DNA from: Thinopyrum elongatum
Taxonomy: Eukaryota; Streptophyta; Magnoliopsida; Poales; Poaceae
Direction of reading: 5' to 3'
Length of the DNA: 64,000 nt
Assembly: GCA_011799875.1 (NCBI GenBank)
Contig: CM022302.1
Location: 103,729,230 to 103,793,229 of the forward strand
A program made the translations under genes and the position numbers. Numbering within the stretch: the first letter of the stretch is position 1; each line of letters begins with the position of its first letter. Under the pieces are notes generated by a model, which saw only the letters and a program-made list of their open reading frames with translations, was not told where the DNA came from and did not search any database. This document shows positions 11,606-22,561 of the stretch, one piece after another.

Positions 11606-12656
11606 ATTTCAGCACTAGTTCTGAAATTTGAAAGTAGATTTATTCATACTCATCCTACCTTGCAAAGATTGTTTTATGTGTTGCTCGTTATAAAGGATCC
11701 AAAGGCTAAAAATATAGCTACCCAAGTTCTTAAGGATGAATTTGATCACATAGTAAGGGAAGCTAGGGAAATTTTTGATCGTTATGGTATGAGCCGTGAA
11801 AAACCAGTGATAGATGAGATCCTTTACAATAGTGATTATACTTTGAGACATTTGTTTGGAAATAATCAATTTTTTGATGAAAACCTTAAAAAGAAAATCC
11901 CCGTCTTAGATATGATTCAACAAGTTTTCAATGACGTTAATCAACAGTATTCTTGGATTGTAGCCGAAAATCAAAGGGGATAAGTAGATGGGCAGGTTAA
12001 TAATGCTAAAATTTCTATGGATAATGTGTTTCAAGTTGTCTTTGCAAAACCTCCCGATGAGAACACATCCAAAGGAAAGAATACCAAAGATGACAATACT
12101 TAGATCTATTGCAATATGCCTAGCTAGGGCGTTAAACAATAGCGCTTGTTGGGAGGCAACCCAATTTTATTTTTGTGTTTTTTGTTTTGCTTCTGTCTTG
12201 AATAAAATACACATTATTACCTCTGTAGTAATTGTGTTTTGGTGTTTTAATTAGTGTTTGTGCCAAGTAAGACCTTTGGGATGGCTTACGGTGATAGTTG
12301 ATTTGATCTTGCTGAAAAACAGAAACTTTTGCGTCCAGTCACAGAATTGTTTAAATTCACTGGAGCATGTAAAAACCCTGAATTTTTTATACAAGATTGA
12401 TATACAAATTTCCTAGGTTTTCCTAATGCTTCAGATATTTTTAAGTTACATAAGTATTAGAAAAATTCAGATCTTCACAGACTGTTCTGTTTTTAACAGA
12501 TTCTGTTTTCTATGTGTTGTTTGCTTATTTTGATGAATCTATGGGTAGTATCGGGGGGTATGAACCTTGGAGAAGTTGGAATACAGTAGATATTACACCA
12601 ATATAAATAAAGAATGAGTTCACAACAGTACCAAAAAGTGGTGATTTATTTTCTTA
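11606..12656 (+). mobile_element. G2, left part: 3' region of an Athila-like element, interrupted by the Helitron
   Basis: It holds the end of an accessory ORF, then untranslated sequence including the phrase GCCTAGCTAGGGCG and a TTGGGAGGCAACCC hairpin region, both also found in element C (about 51630-51690, reverse). The untranslated part from about 12480 matches 46395-46612 in reverse. At 12656 the match stops at CTTA and resumes at 42978 with TACTAACGG, showing that everything between was inserted. Confidence 0.82.
11640..12103 (+). pseudogene. G2 accessory ORF (C-terminal part), unknown function
   Basis: The readable frame begins at the truncation point (first Met at 11660) and contains KNIATQVLKDEFDHIVREAR, EIFDRYGMSREKPVIDE, LRHLFGNNQFFDEN and QQYSWIVAENQRG. 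An in-frame TAA at 11981-11983 is followed in the same frame by VDGQVNNAKISMDNVFQVV to a TAG at 12101. The persistence of frame beyond the stop suggests a single recent nonsense change. I know this kind of ORF as a recurrent downstream ORF in wheat Athila-like elements but do not know its function; no catalytic motif is visible. Confidence 0.65.
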
Positions 12657-12690
12657 CTAGTAGAATGCCCGTGCGTTGCCACGGGCATTT
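12657..12690 (-). other. Helitron 3' terminus
   Basis: A 7-bp stem with a 6-nt loop, a 6-nt spacer, then CTAG and a host T. This is the canonical 3' end, and the stem-loop text is of the type common in grass Helitrons. Confidence 0.87.
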
Positions 12691-15600
12691 GAAATATTTT
12701 GTTGGAGTTATATATAAACATAAAACATGTTAACTTTAACATGCATAGAAAAGATAGCCAAAAACAATCAGGTAATAAATAGATATAGAGTGAACACATC
12801 AACAGAAGTTTCTCAACTTCTATGGAGGATTTAAACAATCAAAGAACAAATGACAACTATGGGGAAGCCCAAATATACGTATCCCCCTTTTGTTTCCTAT
12901 CTGTTGTTTTAAAAAAAATCGTAAAAACACAAATACCAAAATAGATATTAGACCAGTTTTATGTCCTTGGATCAGAAATAACCATGGTGATTGAGATCTA
13001 GATTCTAGAGTGAAAAGGTTAGTCCAAACACATTGACATGTTTGATTTTTTTAACTCACCTGCATAACAAGAAGATTAAGCAACACCATTGTCATGTTTC
13101 TCCAGCTCCCCATGTTATTCGACACTGATGTAGGTATGAGCACCTTCATTGCCTCCAGTGGCACTGATAAATGCATTTGGCACCGTTCCCCTCAGTAATG
13201 GCCTCTTTGCCACCATCTTTATAGTGGTACACAAAAATTATTGGTGTTCACTGAAGCTAATAGAAAATATACCTTCAAGAATATACAAACCGCCTCCAAT
13301 GCATTCAGGAAAACATAAATCAGTATATTAAATTTTAAGAAAAATTATATTAATTCAGCCACCCAATCCACAGACTGACAAGGACATAGTGTGCCTCCCC
13401 TCCCAGTACAGCTTCAGTAGAGATTAAATGGCTCTTCCTTGGCTCACTTTCAATGCAATGTATCAGTGTAGAGAGTGAATTTTTGGAACATGGGTGCATT
13501 GAAGGACTTTATTTTAAATAGTTTAAGAACCACATTTAAAATTTCAAAAAATCCCGAAAATAATTCTACATGATAATATGGATATTACACATGTGTAAAG
13601 TTTAGTGATGAAATAAGTAAACATGTAAGCTACGCAAAAATGACAAAATGACTATATCTAAATAGTGAATAATACATGCACTATTCATCTTTCAAAAATC
13701 ATGATCTTATCATTTGTTTGTAACTCACATGGTTATTTATTTCATCATCAGAATTTGCACATGTGTAACATACATCCATATGAACATGTGGAATTGTTTC
13801 TGGAATTTTTTGAAACTTCAAAATATCATTTTGACACTATTCAAAATATGGGGCTCCAATGCACCCGTCCACCAAAATGACTTTTTGTGTATCAATTCAA
13901 GTGTATATCATTCTAATCTTATTTTCATGTTCAAAACAACTCTACCTCTGCATGACTGGATATAGGTTCTACAACACAGGCATCTCCAAATATGAGAACT
14001 GGCGAAAGTAGTATAAGTAGTAATAATTCACTGTGAACATATCGGAGACCAAAATTCTTGTGGCCACAGTTCTCCTTGCTACCTATATGACAAACTGACA
14101 TTGCAAAAATCACACAAACATACGACCCAGGGCATGGTAAGTGGAGAATTTGGAATCCATACCTCATGTTATAGCAACCCGGTGCACCGATCTAGTTGAG
14201 GAGCGGTGGATTTGGGGGGCAGTACCACCCTTGATCAATCTTCGGCTCTTTTCCCTCCAGATTTTCATCTACATGATTTGCATTCACACCTTTAGCTGTG
14301 TTCCTAAGGTTTCTCAACAGGGACGTTCCGATGACCCTGATAAAGAAGCATCAGGATGATTATTCTCCATTCGCGAAATGTATGACAAAAATACGTATGT
14401 TAAAGGGCATGGAAAAGTAATGAAGTAAGCAAAATCACTATAGTAGTGAAAATGAAATATTATGATCAGGAACATGTGTGTTTCTAAATATCACCCGACG
14501 GCAAGTTAGTGGGTACAACAGAAACAAAAGCAACCTTTTGTATACAATCCCAAAGCTTATTTACATTTTAATTCAGATTAGTTCGTTGTCCAGTTAACAA
14601 AGTAGCTCCTGACCAAAATCTAAAGAAGTGCTCCGTTCCTGCAATTCATACAAAATAAAAACTTGATACATCTTGTGTGGTAAACCATCAAACGGGTGGT
14701 TTGCGTCACTCCATGGTTTAGAGCACCCGCGAGCAAGGTGGTACAGCCAAGAGCTCCACAATGTCCAGAGCGGAGCACGGCCTCCGGCAGGCCTGCTATG
14801 AGGAACAGGGAGTGCGTCGCAGCAGTCGTCGAGTAGTGTGCATCTTGGGGAGATGCGGTGAATATTAAAGGGGAGATGACGGCAAGCAGTTTCTTGTTTA
14901 CACGTAGATAGCCAAGCTACAGGCAAGAATACAATGTAGTACGGGCAAACAAAAATTCATCTACACGGGTTCGCAAAAACTGAACATGAGAAAATTGAAG
15001 ACACTGAAATGCCAATGAATTAATCTTCTTTGAGGTGACAATACTGCGAGGACTTCACTGAAACTGTAATGCAAGCAACTGAGCATATGCTTACCTATAG
15101 ATGTCGATGGCAAATTGAACTAAAATATACATGGTGGAACTTGAGCTATAGATGTGCGTACTTAGAAACTTGATAAGTTGAAAGAATAAAACACATCAGA
15201 TTACAACATTGTTTGCAGATAGCTTCGGGAATGACACATTGTGAGGCCACACCACAAAATAGTTCATTTTGGACAGTAAAAAGGAGAAAGGGAAACAATA
15301 ACATGCTACACATACTACTTTGTACACAAAGCGTGAGCATTCATCCGATCTGACTTTGAGTAGTCTCTGCAATATATACATTTGAACATTAAATGTCAGG
15401 ACGAATCACATGCAGGATCAATTGTGAATCACCTGACCCTAAAACTTGCTCAGAGCCTTATGCCGCAACCAGTTTACAATTTTAATGGTAAGCACATGAG
15501 TAACAATATTATGACAATGAGTTAATATACAGTGTGCTTCTGAACACAAAAAAGTGAGTTTGAGGGAAATAAATACCTGTTGTTCCTGATACATGAATGT

Positions 15601-16820
15601 TCAATGCTTGCTAGAGTTATCCAATCACCGCGTTGGACCTTATAAGGCACACTAAGTTTGTTTCCTCGCATCAACCCTACACAACTCATTAGCCAGAAAC
15701 TCTTCGATCATATGAACACAAGAGGAAACAAGAGCAATGACACCACAATTCATAAACATTTAGTGAACCTTCTCGGATTTGTCATTTTCACGGGCGTACA
15801 TCATAGCGCAGACCGCACACATGTGCAAGAGGAAGCGAGCTTCCCCGGCTATCCAGTTTATGCAATTTTGAAGAAGCAACCAGTAAGTGTGTGAGCAATG
15901 AATGTACTTTCCTACGACACAAAGAAGAAAGCAAACTTAGATGGTGAAGCTGATTATTCAGTTTAACTCAATGTGAATTGAAGTGACAGAAGTGATATGG
16001 CTAGAGCATGCCACTAAAATTTAGAAGGATCATTTTGAATTTTTCCATCTAATGTGTTTTAGCAAAATACAAAATTAGAGAAACCCCTGTTGCGACACTA
16101 AGACTTCCTTCAAATTACAAGCACATAAGAAGGACAGAAATGATATGGCTAGAGCATGCCACTGCAGATCTACAAGCAAACTAACAAACCTTCACACTAA
16201 GAGAGCAATATGCACAGCCATAGCCTCAAGAGCATTCCTTTCCTTATGTTGTATATGAATGAAAAAAAATTAGATATGCCAAGGAAGGCCGGACCATGCA
16301 TCAGGAGACAACTCATAGCCTTGGACACGAATATATTGAGCTGCATAATAGTCATCTTAATTCTTCAATGACTACATGAACAAACAAAAGGTGAAAAATA
16401 ACCAACACAATTGTAATTCTTCAATGCCAACATATACCAATGTTGCTAGCATCTGTTGTTTATGTGTCGTGTGCTTCTGTTAGTCCATTGCAAATAGTGC
16501 TTCAATACATTTTTTGGTAATATGCAAAAAGAAAATAGTAAAACATCATCCATGTGGCAGTCAAATGTTCAACAGTTACTATTATTAAGCTATTATAAAA
16601 TACATAATATTAAGATGTGATCGAAGATGGTTTGTAAAACATCAACAGAAGACACTCGTCTTTTTATGTCTTCATACTATAGAGTTATGTAGCTGCAAGT
16701 GGTGTGCATTTATAAATAAACAGGATGACACCCACACTGATTTAACAGAGATCATTATGAGATTATAATCGTACCTTGGAAATTGCTACAGAGGTGGCTA
16801 ATCCATCCAGTCATCTATGT
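12691..16820. other. Helitron interior, mostly unrecognised AT-rich sequence
   Basis: No long ORF is convincing. Short exon-like minus-strand stretches occur at about 13140-13240 (KRPLLRGTVPNAFISATGG) and 14193-14345 (NTAKGVNANHVDENLEGKEP, ending PPNPPLLN). A minus ORF at 14594-14926 (110 codons, Cys- and Trp-rich) has no recognisable domain. These may be parts of captured genes or introns. A 31-bp direct repeat with one mismatch (GACAGAAGTGATATGGCTAG...) lies at 15985-16015 and 16133-16163. Confidence 0.4.
13481..13877. repeat. Foldback (MITE-like) element inside the Helitron
   Basis: The left end TTTTGGAACATGGGTGCATTG and the reverse complement of the right end (TTTTGGTGGACGGGTGCATTG) match over most of about 21 bases, and inner parts also pair imperfectly (repeated TTCAAAA/TTTTGAA and ACATGTGTAA blocks). 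Length is about 0.4 kb with no coding capacity. I could not define a target duplication, so the superfamily is open. Confidence 0.5.
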
Positions 16821-16825
16821 ATGTA

Positions 16826-16950
16826 AGTTTGGATGAGTTTTTACAGAAAATACCTTGGTGATTTTTCTATCAATAAGAATCAAGAAGCTACGTGAGAAGA
16901 AGAAAAAGCTTGGATGAGTTTGCACAGAAAATACCATGGCGATGTTCTCC
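16826..16950. repeat. 44-bp imperfect direct repeat near the Midasin exon end
   Basis: 16826-16869 and 16907-16950 share AAG(C/T)TTGGATGAGTTT...ACAGAAAATACC(A/T)TGG with a few differences. This looks like a local filler duplication at the edge of the captured fragment. Confidence 0.6.
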
Positions 16951-16967
16951 ATGTACAGTGCTCAGTT

Positions 16968-17295
16968 GTAACTCCTTTAGCAGTATGCAGACCATCCAAA
17001 TATTTATTGGCAAAAATACGAAGATCATCATCATCCATGAGATCATGAACAAAGCATTCCACAATTCTGCTGCTAAGATTGTATGACAACTCTCTTTTCC
17101 CAGAATCCGTTGTCGGATTCATGCATGGCATTCAATATAATCAACATCACCCATTTCAGCAAGGCACAACATGCCCTTCTCTCCATCCAGTACAACACCA
17201 GTTCTCTGAAGAGTCTCTAGAGGTGCAAGGTTGACCTCATGAAGCAAAATCCAATGGTCATTTCTTAAAGTTGAAACAAAAACACCCTCTGCAAA
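16968..17295 (-). pseudogene. MDN1: Captured Midasin (MDN1) AAA-ATPase exons, frameshifted
   Basis: Midasin is the giant AAA ATPase that removes assembly factors from pre-60S ribosomes. On the minus strand, after a splice-acceptor-like TTATTTCAG, an exon from 17295 encodes FAEGVFVSTLRN, WILLHEVNLAPLETLQR and a GEKGMLCLAEMGDVDYIE block, then shifts frame into CMNPTTDSGKRELSYNLSSR and DLMDDDDLRIFANKYLDGLH. This is the Midasin Walker-B and sensor region (WILLDEVNLAPPETLQR, then ACMNPATDAGKRELP in intact proteins, from memory). The Walker-B Asp is His here, and about eight residues are lost at the frameshift around 17131. It lies on the Helitron strand, as expected for capture, and is non-functional. 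Confidence 0.82.
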
Positions 17296-17331
17296 CTGAA
17301 ATAATAGCCAGTTGCTGAACCAAGTTGACTA

Positions 17332-17490
17332 CAGGAAACATTTAGCTTGGAAAAAGGAGTCCCATTCTGGCAAAACCCTTTTTCTCTTCTTGGAATAGCA
17401 CTCATCGAAAGTTAATCTACATATTATCCTAGAGAAGTTGAAAAAAGAGTCATATTTGGCTCTTTGTTCTTGATGGTTATCATCCTGAAC
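17332..17490 (-). pseudogene. MDN1: Probable upstream Midasin exon
   Basis: A minus-strand open frame of about 52 codons ends KKRKRVLPEWDSFFQAK before a stop at 17331-17329, and lies just upstream of the clear Midasin exon in the right order. A Lys/Arg-rich segment followed by a W-x-x-F heptad-like stretch is what I recall ahead of the FVEGAFV exon in plant Midasin. It is weaker than the downstream match and could be another captured piece. Confidence 0.45.
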
Positions 17491-17499
17491 TTTATAATA

Positions 17500-17790
17500 C
17501 CACAAGGAATAAGCAGCAATTAAAAAATTGGTGTCTGCAGCCTAACATGTGCTTCTCCAAATGAAATAACGTCAATCACCTGAAGAAAATTCAGACTGCA
17601 AGCTCAAGTGCAAGCTCCAGTCCTTCCTAAATTAGTGGAAAGGATTCTTCAGCTACAGAAGGTTTGATTCACCATTGAAGGCCGGATGAACATTCGAATT
17701 TTATCAAATCCATTTGCTGGGAAGGACCAGGGGGATTCAGGGTAGGGGACCTTGCAGATGGGCGTAGAGTACGACATCACGGAGGCTGAG
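17500..17790 (-). other. Exon-like fragment of unknown origin upstream of the Midasin pieces
   Basis: The minus-strand ORF ending at 17649 reads YSTPICKVPYPESPWSFPA and NGFDKIRMFIRPSMVNQTFC after the GC-rich repeat. It is not obviously Midasin and may come from a second captured gene, making the Helitron cargo chimeric. A TTCTTCAG acceptor-like site lies at about 17581. Confidence 0.35.
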
Positions 17791-17802
17791 GTTGAAGGCG
17801 CA

Positions 17803-17962
17803 AAAGCACTACTCCTGCCCGGCGTGGGGGTCGTTGGTGAAGCAGCGACGGACGGAGCCAATGAGGCGCCGAAGCACTCCTCCTGCCCAACGGCGGGGTC
17901 CTCGGCGAAGCGACGACCGACGCGTGGGGGTCGTCGTCGAAGCGGTGAAGGACGGAGCCCAT
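17803..17962. repeat. GC-rich ~100-bp tandem repeat, left part (split by T2)
   Basis: Units begin (A/G)AAGCACTCCTCCTGCCC and end GACGGAGCCNATGAGGC. The first unit is a 68-bp variant lacking an internal ~33-bp piece. The second starts at 17871 and is completed at 42311-42318 on the far side of T2, giving exactly 100 bp. Confidence 0.8.
17958..17962. repeat. T2 target site duplication, left (CCCAT)
   Basis: CCCAT directly precedes the LTR start TGTAACACCC and is repeated at 42306-42310 directly after the last LTR end GTCACA. Confidence 0.92.
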
Positions 17963-19421
17963 TGTAACACCCCTTTGTAATAAGCACTGTGATACTCTGT
18001 TAATCTTGCCAAGTCATGATCATTAGTAGTGCCAAGTCATATGGGTTAATGATCCAAATCAAATTCAAACCTGAAAATCAACTCAAAATCCAAAGTGAAA
18101 TATGGAGTTGTTCAAATCCTGATGGAAAAATGTTCATAAATTGGCAAATAATCCAGGAACATTTATAAAACCATCATCAAAATATTTGGAGCTAGATAAT
18201 TGGCTCAAACTATTTGAAACAGCACCAAAACAGAATATATAAATCCATTTAAATTCATTTCAAATTCAAATGGAGTCCAAATTCACTCACACCAATTTTT
18301 GGTGATCTGGAATATTGCTTTGTATTAATTGGGTCAACTCTCATACTTTATAGGAATGCTAAAGTGGCCTAAACATTATAGAACATAAATGAAATAGAGA
18401 AAAGGAAAACAGAAAAGGAAAAAGGGGAAGATGGGCCGCTGTGCACTAGCCTAAGTGCACAGTACTAGAGTACAGCCCACCAGGCCCATGTCGTCATCTC
18501 TCTCCTGTGCGTGTCGCCGTCGCAGTGGGCGCGAGCGCGCGCGCCGGTCGCGCGCCGACACGCCGATGCCACTGACGCCCGGAGCCGACGAGGGGATAAG
18601 GCCGACGCCCCTCCACTCCTCCCTGGCCTCTCCGTCATTCTCCCCCTTCTCCCCTCGCTCGCTCCACCTCTCTTCCCTTCTCAGATCCAGTGGCCGAGCG
18701 CCCCTGTCGCCGCGATCCGCCGCTGCCGTGGCCAACGGCCTTCCCACCTCGTCTGAGTGTGCCTGGGAGGAGCGCCATGGTCGACTACGCCTACCAAAGC
18801 AGCTGGAGGGAGCGGAGGAGCGCTGCTTCGTCCACGAGCTTCGTCTTCAACCTCGGGTCGCCGCTGTTCGTCCTCGTCCCCGGCGACGTCTCTGCGGCTC
18901 CTAAACTGTCACCGGGCCATCGTGCGCCTTCACTGTGAACCACTCCTCCCTCCTCATCTCTCTGTGGCTCCGCACGCTCGCGCTGGCAGCTTCTCCACGC
19001 GAACCCGAGCCCGTCGCCGCGAAGCCCGTCGCCGGCAAGCCTCCGGTGACCCAACGAGCTCGGGGTCGAGTCGAACGCACTCACCGCATCGCGTAGAACA
19101 CGCCTAGGCCTCGCGCTCGAGCTGCTGCACGCCGTAGCTCCGTTTTCGTCGTAGACCCGTATACGCCGCCACTTTTGCTCGTCGCCGGCGCCGTCTCCGG
19201 CCGAGTCCGGCTGCACCACCGCCACCGTTCGACGCGGCATCTTCTGCCCGTTCGAACGAGACCAAGCGCGGCCGATTTGATGGCCTGTAGGTGAAACCCG
19301 ACGCCGGGCCGTGTCCTCCGCCAAGTCTGGAGGTCACCGACGTCGAGTCGCCGGTCGCCGCCGACGTGGCGAGGCCGGGTCCCACCTCAGTGTGGCTGCC
19401 TGCGGGCCCATGGGGCCCCAG

Positions 19422-19681
19422 TTGACTGTGTTGACCCAGTCAACTGCTGACTGGGCAACCCAGTGAGGCTGACACGCGGGCCCCACCACTTTTTAGATTA
19501 AGAAAAACATTTAAATAAATATAAACTGATTAATTAGGCTAATGTCTCACTGACATGTGGGGCCCACCCCTCTAATCACTCTGTTAACTGAAATAATCCA
19601 CTGTTAGTCTTAACAGAGACTGACATGTGGGTCCCACTGGACCCACATGTCATGTTTGACTAGTCAGCGACGCTGTTGACC
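19422..19681 (+). promoter_or_regulatory. Cluster of W-box-like TTGAC cores in T2 LTR1
   Basis: TTGACY cores occur at 19422, 19431, 19438 (reverse), 19656 and 19676. W boxes are WRKY factor sites. A similar cluster sits at the matching place in T1 (4701-4941), and the same cluster is present in LTR2 and LTR3. A role in defence-responsive transcription is inference. Confidence 0.4.
19621..19652. repeat. Perfect hairpin in T2 LTR1
   Basis: Arms TGACATGTGGGTCC and GGACCCACATGTCA (14 bp each) flank the loop CACT. LTR3 keeps it; LTR2 has a one-base change in one arm. Confidence 0.75.
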
Positions 19682-20085
19682 ACTGATGTCACAGTGATGT
19701 CATGCTGACATCATAATCCATTTTCTGTAAATAAATTAATTCCAGAAATTCAAATAATCTTTAAAAATTCATAACTTTTAAACCGTAGCTCAGATCGAAA
19801 AAGTTAAAACATGAAACTTGCTCAGAACGACGAGACGAGTCTGATCGTGCCGTCCGTTTCTTTGTCGGAACCCCCTACGTAGAAGAACTCATAACTCCGG
19901 ACCCGTATCCGGCAGATGAATAGTGCACACACATCGGTAAATAAATTCCAGAATAATTCTATAATAACTTAATTGACTTAGATGCATATTCAGGCAACCC
20001 TGCACTGCATCATAGCATAGCACGCACCGCGTTGCATCTGTTTGCATTATGTTTACCTGTTTCTTCCCCCTCTTTCTATCGGTAG

Positions 20086-21876
20086 ACCCCGACGTTGACG
20101 TAGCTCCCGAGGCAGACGCAGCTCAGGAGTACGACTACGTCCCCGACGACACCACCGACGACCTTGCCCTTGCCCCCGAGCAAACAGGCAAGCACCCCCA
20201 TTTTGAGCATTCCGATATCGCCTACTCTCTTCCCTCTTATGCTTGCATTAGATGTTACTGCTGCTGTTGCTATCCTATATCTGTTGCATAGCCTGCTTAT
20301 TTGTAACCTACTGTTGATACATGCCTGAACTCCTAAACTGTTTAGCTTAGGATGGGTAGAGCCATATCAGAGACCCACTTGTCCCGACTGCCCCGCTGGA
20401 TACTCAGAAGACCCGTCCTACGGGATCGAAGATCAGACCCGGGCACCGCACGTCACTTCCCCCTAAGTTGCCCAACACTACTGGGTTACTATCACGTGCC
20501 GAGGGTGACACCTCTTTAGCACGTTTGATGTTAACCTTGTAGGTTAGTTACTCGGTCGTGGTAAGCGAGGGTGAATCCTCCTACACCACCCCCGCTACCA
20601 ACGCCGTCGCGCAACTCCTCAAGTGTGGACCTCGAGGGTGGTTCCTCTTTCATTCACCTTGACGACAACATCGAGCGGGAATTCCATCGAGGGTGATTCC
20701 TCAGGATTCCCCTTGGTGTTAGACACACAGTTACTATTGATATTATGACTTGTACTGAACCATGTTACTAAAGACGGGTCGGCCCTGAGGGGTACCCGCG
20801 CGAGCTTAATGCGAAGTGATGTGGAGTCAGGTTGACCTGGATGGTGCCCACGAGATAACACGAGGCGTGGCCGGGCATTCTTAGCCCTTGCCGCAAGTCC
20901 TCGAGACGGGGCGACGGGGTCACATCGATCGTGAGTCTCTGCTCGTTTCCGCGCGATCCTAAACCACTAAATGGTTTGGATATTTGATCCGAGGGGCCTC
21001 TGGCCCGATAGCACTAACCATCACGTGGGCATAGTATGGGCGTTCTGCGTCGTATACTTCAGCCGGAGCTTAATAGACGTCAGCGACTGAGCGGCGCGCG
21101 CTGAATTGGACTGGTAACGCAACCGTGCTTGTATAAGGGGTTGCTAGGTCTGCTTTCAGCCGCCCACGCAACGCGCAGGAGTTCCCGGGGCGAAGGCCCA
21201 AGACCCCTGGGGGCATAGGTTAGTCCGGCGTGCTGACCTCTCTGTTAAGTATTTGGTCGGGTTGCGGCGTATCGTTTGGCCGAGGGCGGGCATGACCCAG
21301 AAAGTGTGTCCGGCCGGAGTTAAGCGAGCGTGGTGGGTAACTTGGTGCACCCCTGCAGGGAAGAAACTTCTATCGATAGCCTGTCTTACGGTAACGGACA
21401 CTCGGAGTTGTATCCCGATCGGTACAACTAGAACATGAGATGAGAACTGGATAGTACGGCTCTGGGATTGCTTTCTCGTAGGGAGTCGAGAAAGGATCTC
21501 AGGTCGAGGTTGATGATACTGCTACTATTTTACATTATGTTGATCTGCTCTCTTCTGATGCTGCAAGACTGCTGAAGATTGTTGAAGATGCTAGTCTTCG
21601 ATAGGACTAGGCTTTCCTCCTCTATTCTGGCATTTCTGCAGCCCAGTCCACATATACAGCCCCCTTTTGAAAATGTTGCATATGTAGTATAGATCCTTGC
21701 TTGCTGAGTACTTCGGATGAGTACTCACGTTTGCTTTATTTTCCTTTTTTCCCATATTCCATTCGATGCCACCAGACGTCGGAGCCCCGGAGCCAGATGC
21801 CCCCGTCGACGACTAGTACTACTATCAGCCTGGAGAGTACTACTACTACGAGATGCCCCCCGACGACCAGGAGTAG
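20086..21876 (+). other. T2 LTR1: exon-like pair (20086-20187, 21776-21876) with GC-AG intron pattern
   Basis: Segment a follows an AG at 20084-20085 and encodes an acidic stretch (PDVDVAPEADAAQEYDYVPD...), ending CAG|GCAAGC at 20187. Segment b follows CCACCAG at 21775 and encodes VGAPEPDAPVDD, a Tyr-rich run and EMPPDDQE before a TAG at 21874-21876. One base from a and two from b complete a codon, so the phase matches. LTR1 has an extra TAG in b (CAG in LTR2 and LTR3). In T2 an in-frame ATG at 20049 precedes segment a, but T1 does not keep that frame. The product is not recognised. Confidence 0.42.
20501..20702 (+). repeat. Four copies of a 14-bp imperfect palindrome (GAGGGTGATTCCTC) in LTR1
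   Basis: Copies lie at 20501, 20567, 20634 and 20689, each GAGGGTGNNNCCTC with GAGG/CCTC ends, spaced 55-67 bp. They recur in LTR2 (30550, 30616, 30683, 30738) and LTR3 (40626, 40692, 40759, 40814), and twice in T1. Function is unknown. Confidence 0.7.
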
Positions 21877-22169
21877 GATCGGAGGGTCCAGGGCAGGAGG
21901 CCTACGCCTTTCGATCGTAGCTTTTATTTTACCCCGCCTTTGTGAAGGCCTATCTTTCTCTTTGTAATATATCTGTACCCAGATATCTGATGCTTCCGCT
22001 GACGCTTGTATGCCATCGAGCTATGTATTCGAGCCCTCGAGGCCCTGGCTTGTAATATTAAGCTTGTATGACTTTATTTATGTTTTAGAGTTGTGTTGTG
22101 ATATCTTCAAGTGAGTCCTTAGGCTTGATCGTGCGCATTTGCGTGTATGATTAGTGCACGATTAAGCCG

Positions 22170-22192
22170 GGGGCGTCTCAGAGCCGACTGCC
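22170..22192 (+). other. Damaged LTR1/PBS junction, T2 copy 1
   Basis: GGGGCGTC is joined directly to TCAGAGCCGAC. Compared with T1 and the intact LTR3 end, the LTR terminal ACA and the first eight inner bases (AGTTGGTA) are missing. The same join occurs at 32219-32241. Confidence 0.88.
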
Positions 22193-22561
22193 TGTAGGAA
22201 TCCCCCTATCCAATTCCTTGGCCGAAGTTGAGTCTAGTGGTCAAAAACTGTTTTACTAACTGGGATGTGTGGCTTACGGGCCCACGTCGCCAATTGGGTG
22301 GTATTAGGATCTTTTATTCCTCGTCTATGCTCTGGGACTCTAATCTCTCTTCTAATCCGGGTTTAATAAAATTACTAACACCGACATTTAGGATCACGTA
22401 ATTCCTATCCTCTCGGAGAGCTGGATTCAGTGCGATTTCCTTGACTTTGATCTGATTAGTCTAATAATCATTTTCCTTTCCATTGTTTTGTCTAACCTTT
22501 CCTTTTGAGATCGGTTATATTTCTCAATGTCTTATGACAATCCTGAACTTCTCTATTTCAG

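Larger units (their letters stand above)
17963..22177 (+). repeat. T2 LTR1 (5' LTR)
   Basis: Starts TGTAACACCC. Its 3' end stops at GGGGGCGTC because ACA and the adjoining PBS start are deleted. It has a GC-rich block at about 18480-19420, W-box cores at 19422-19681, a perfect 14-bp-arm hairpin at 19621-19652, four 14-bp motifs at 20501-20702 and the exon-like pair 20086-20187 / 21776-21876. ORFs such as 18455-18904 and 18791-19324 are GC-rich shadows. Confidence 0.92.

Noticed and set aside
14594..14926. 110-codon minus ORF as a gene
   Set aside because: No domain, no conserved context, biased residues; listed only as unrecognised Helitron interior.
16968..17490. A functional host MDN1 gene
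   Set aside because: Only a few exons are present, with a frameshift and a lost Walker-B Asp, inside a Helitron.
18455..19385. Several 80-177-codon ORFs on both strands, repeated at 28552-29434 and 38570-39510
   Set aside because: All are in the GC-rich block of the three T2 LTRs; overlapping frames are open because of composition.
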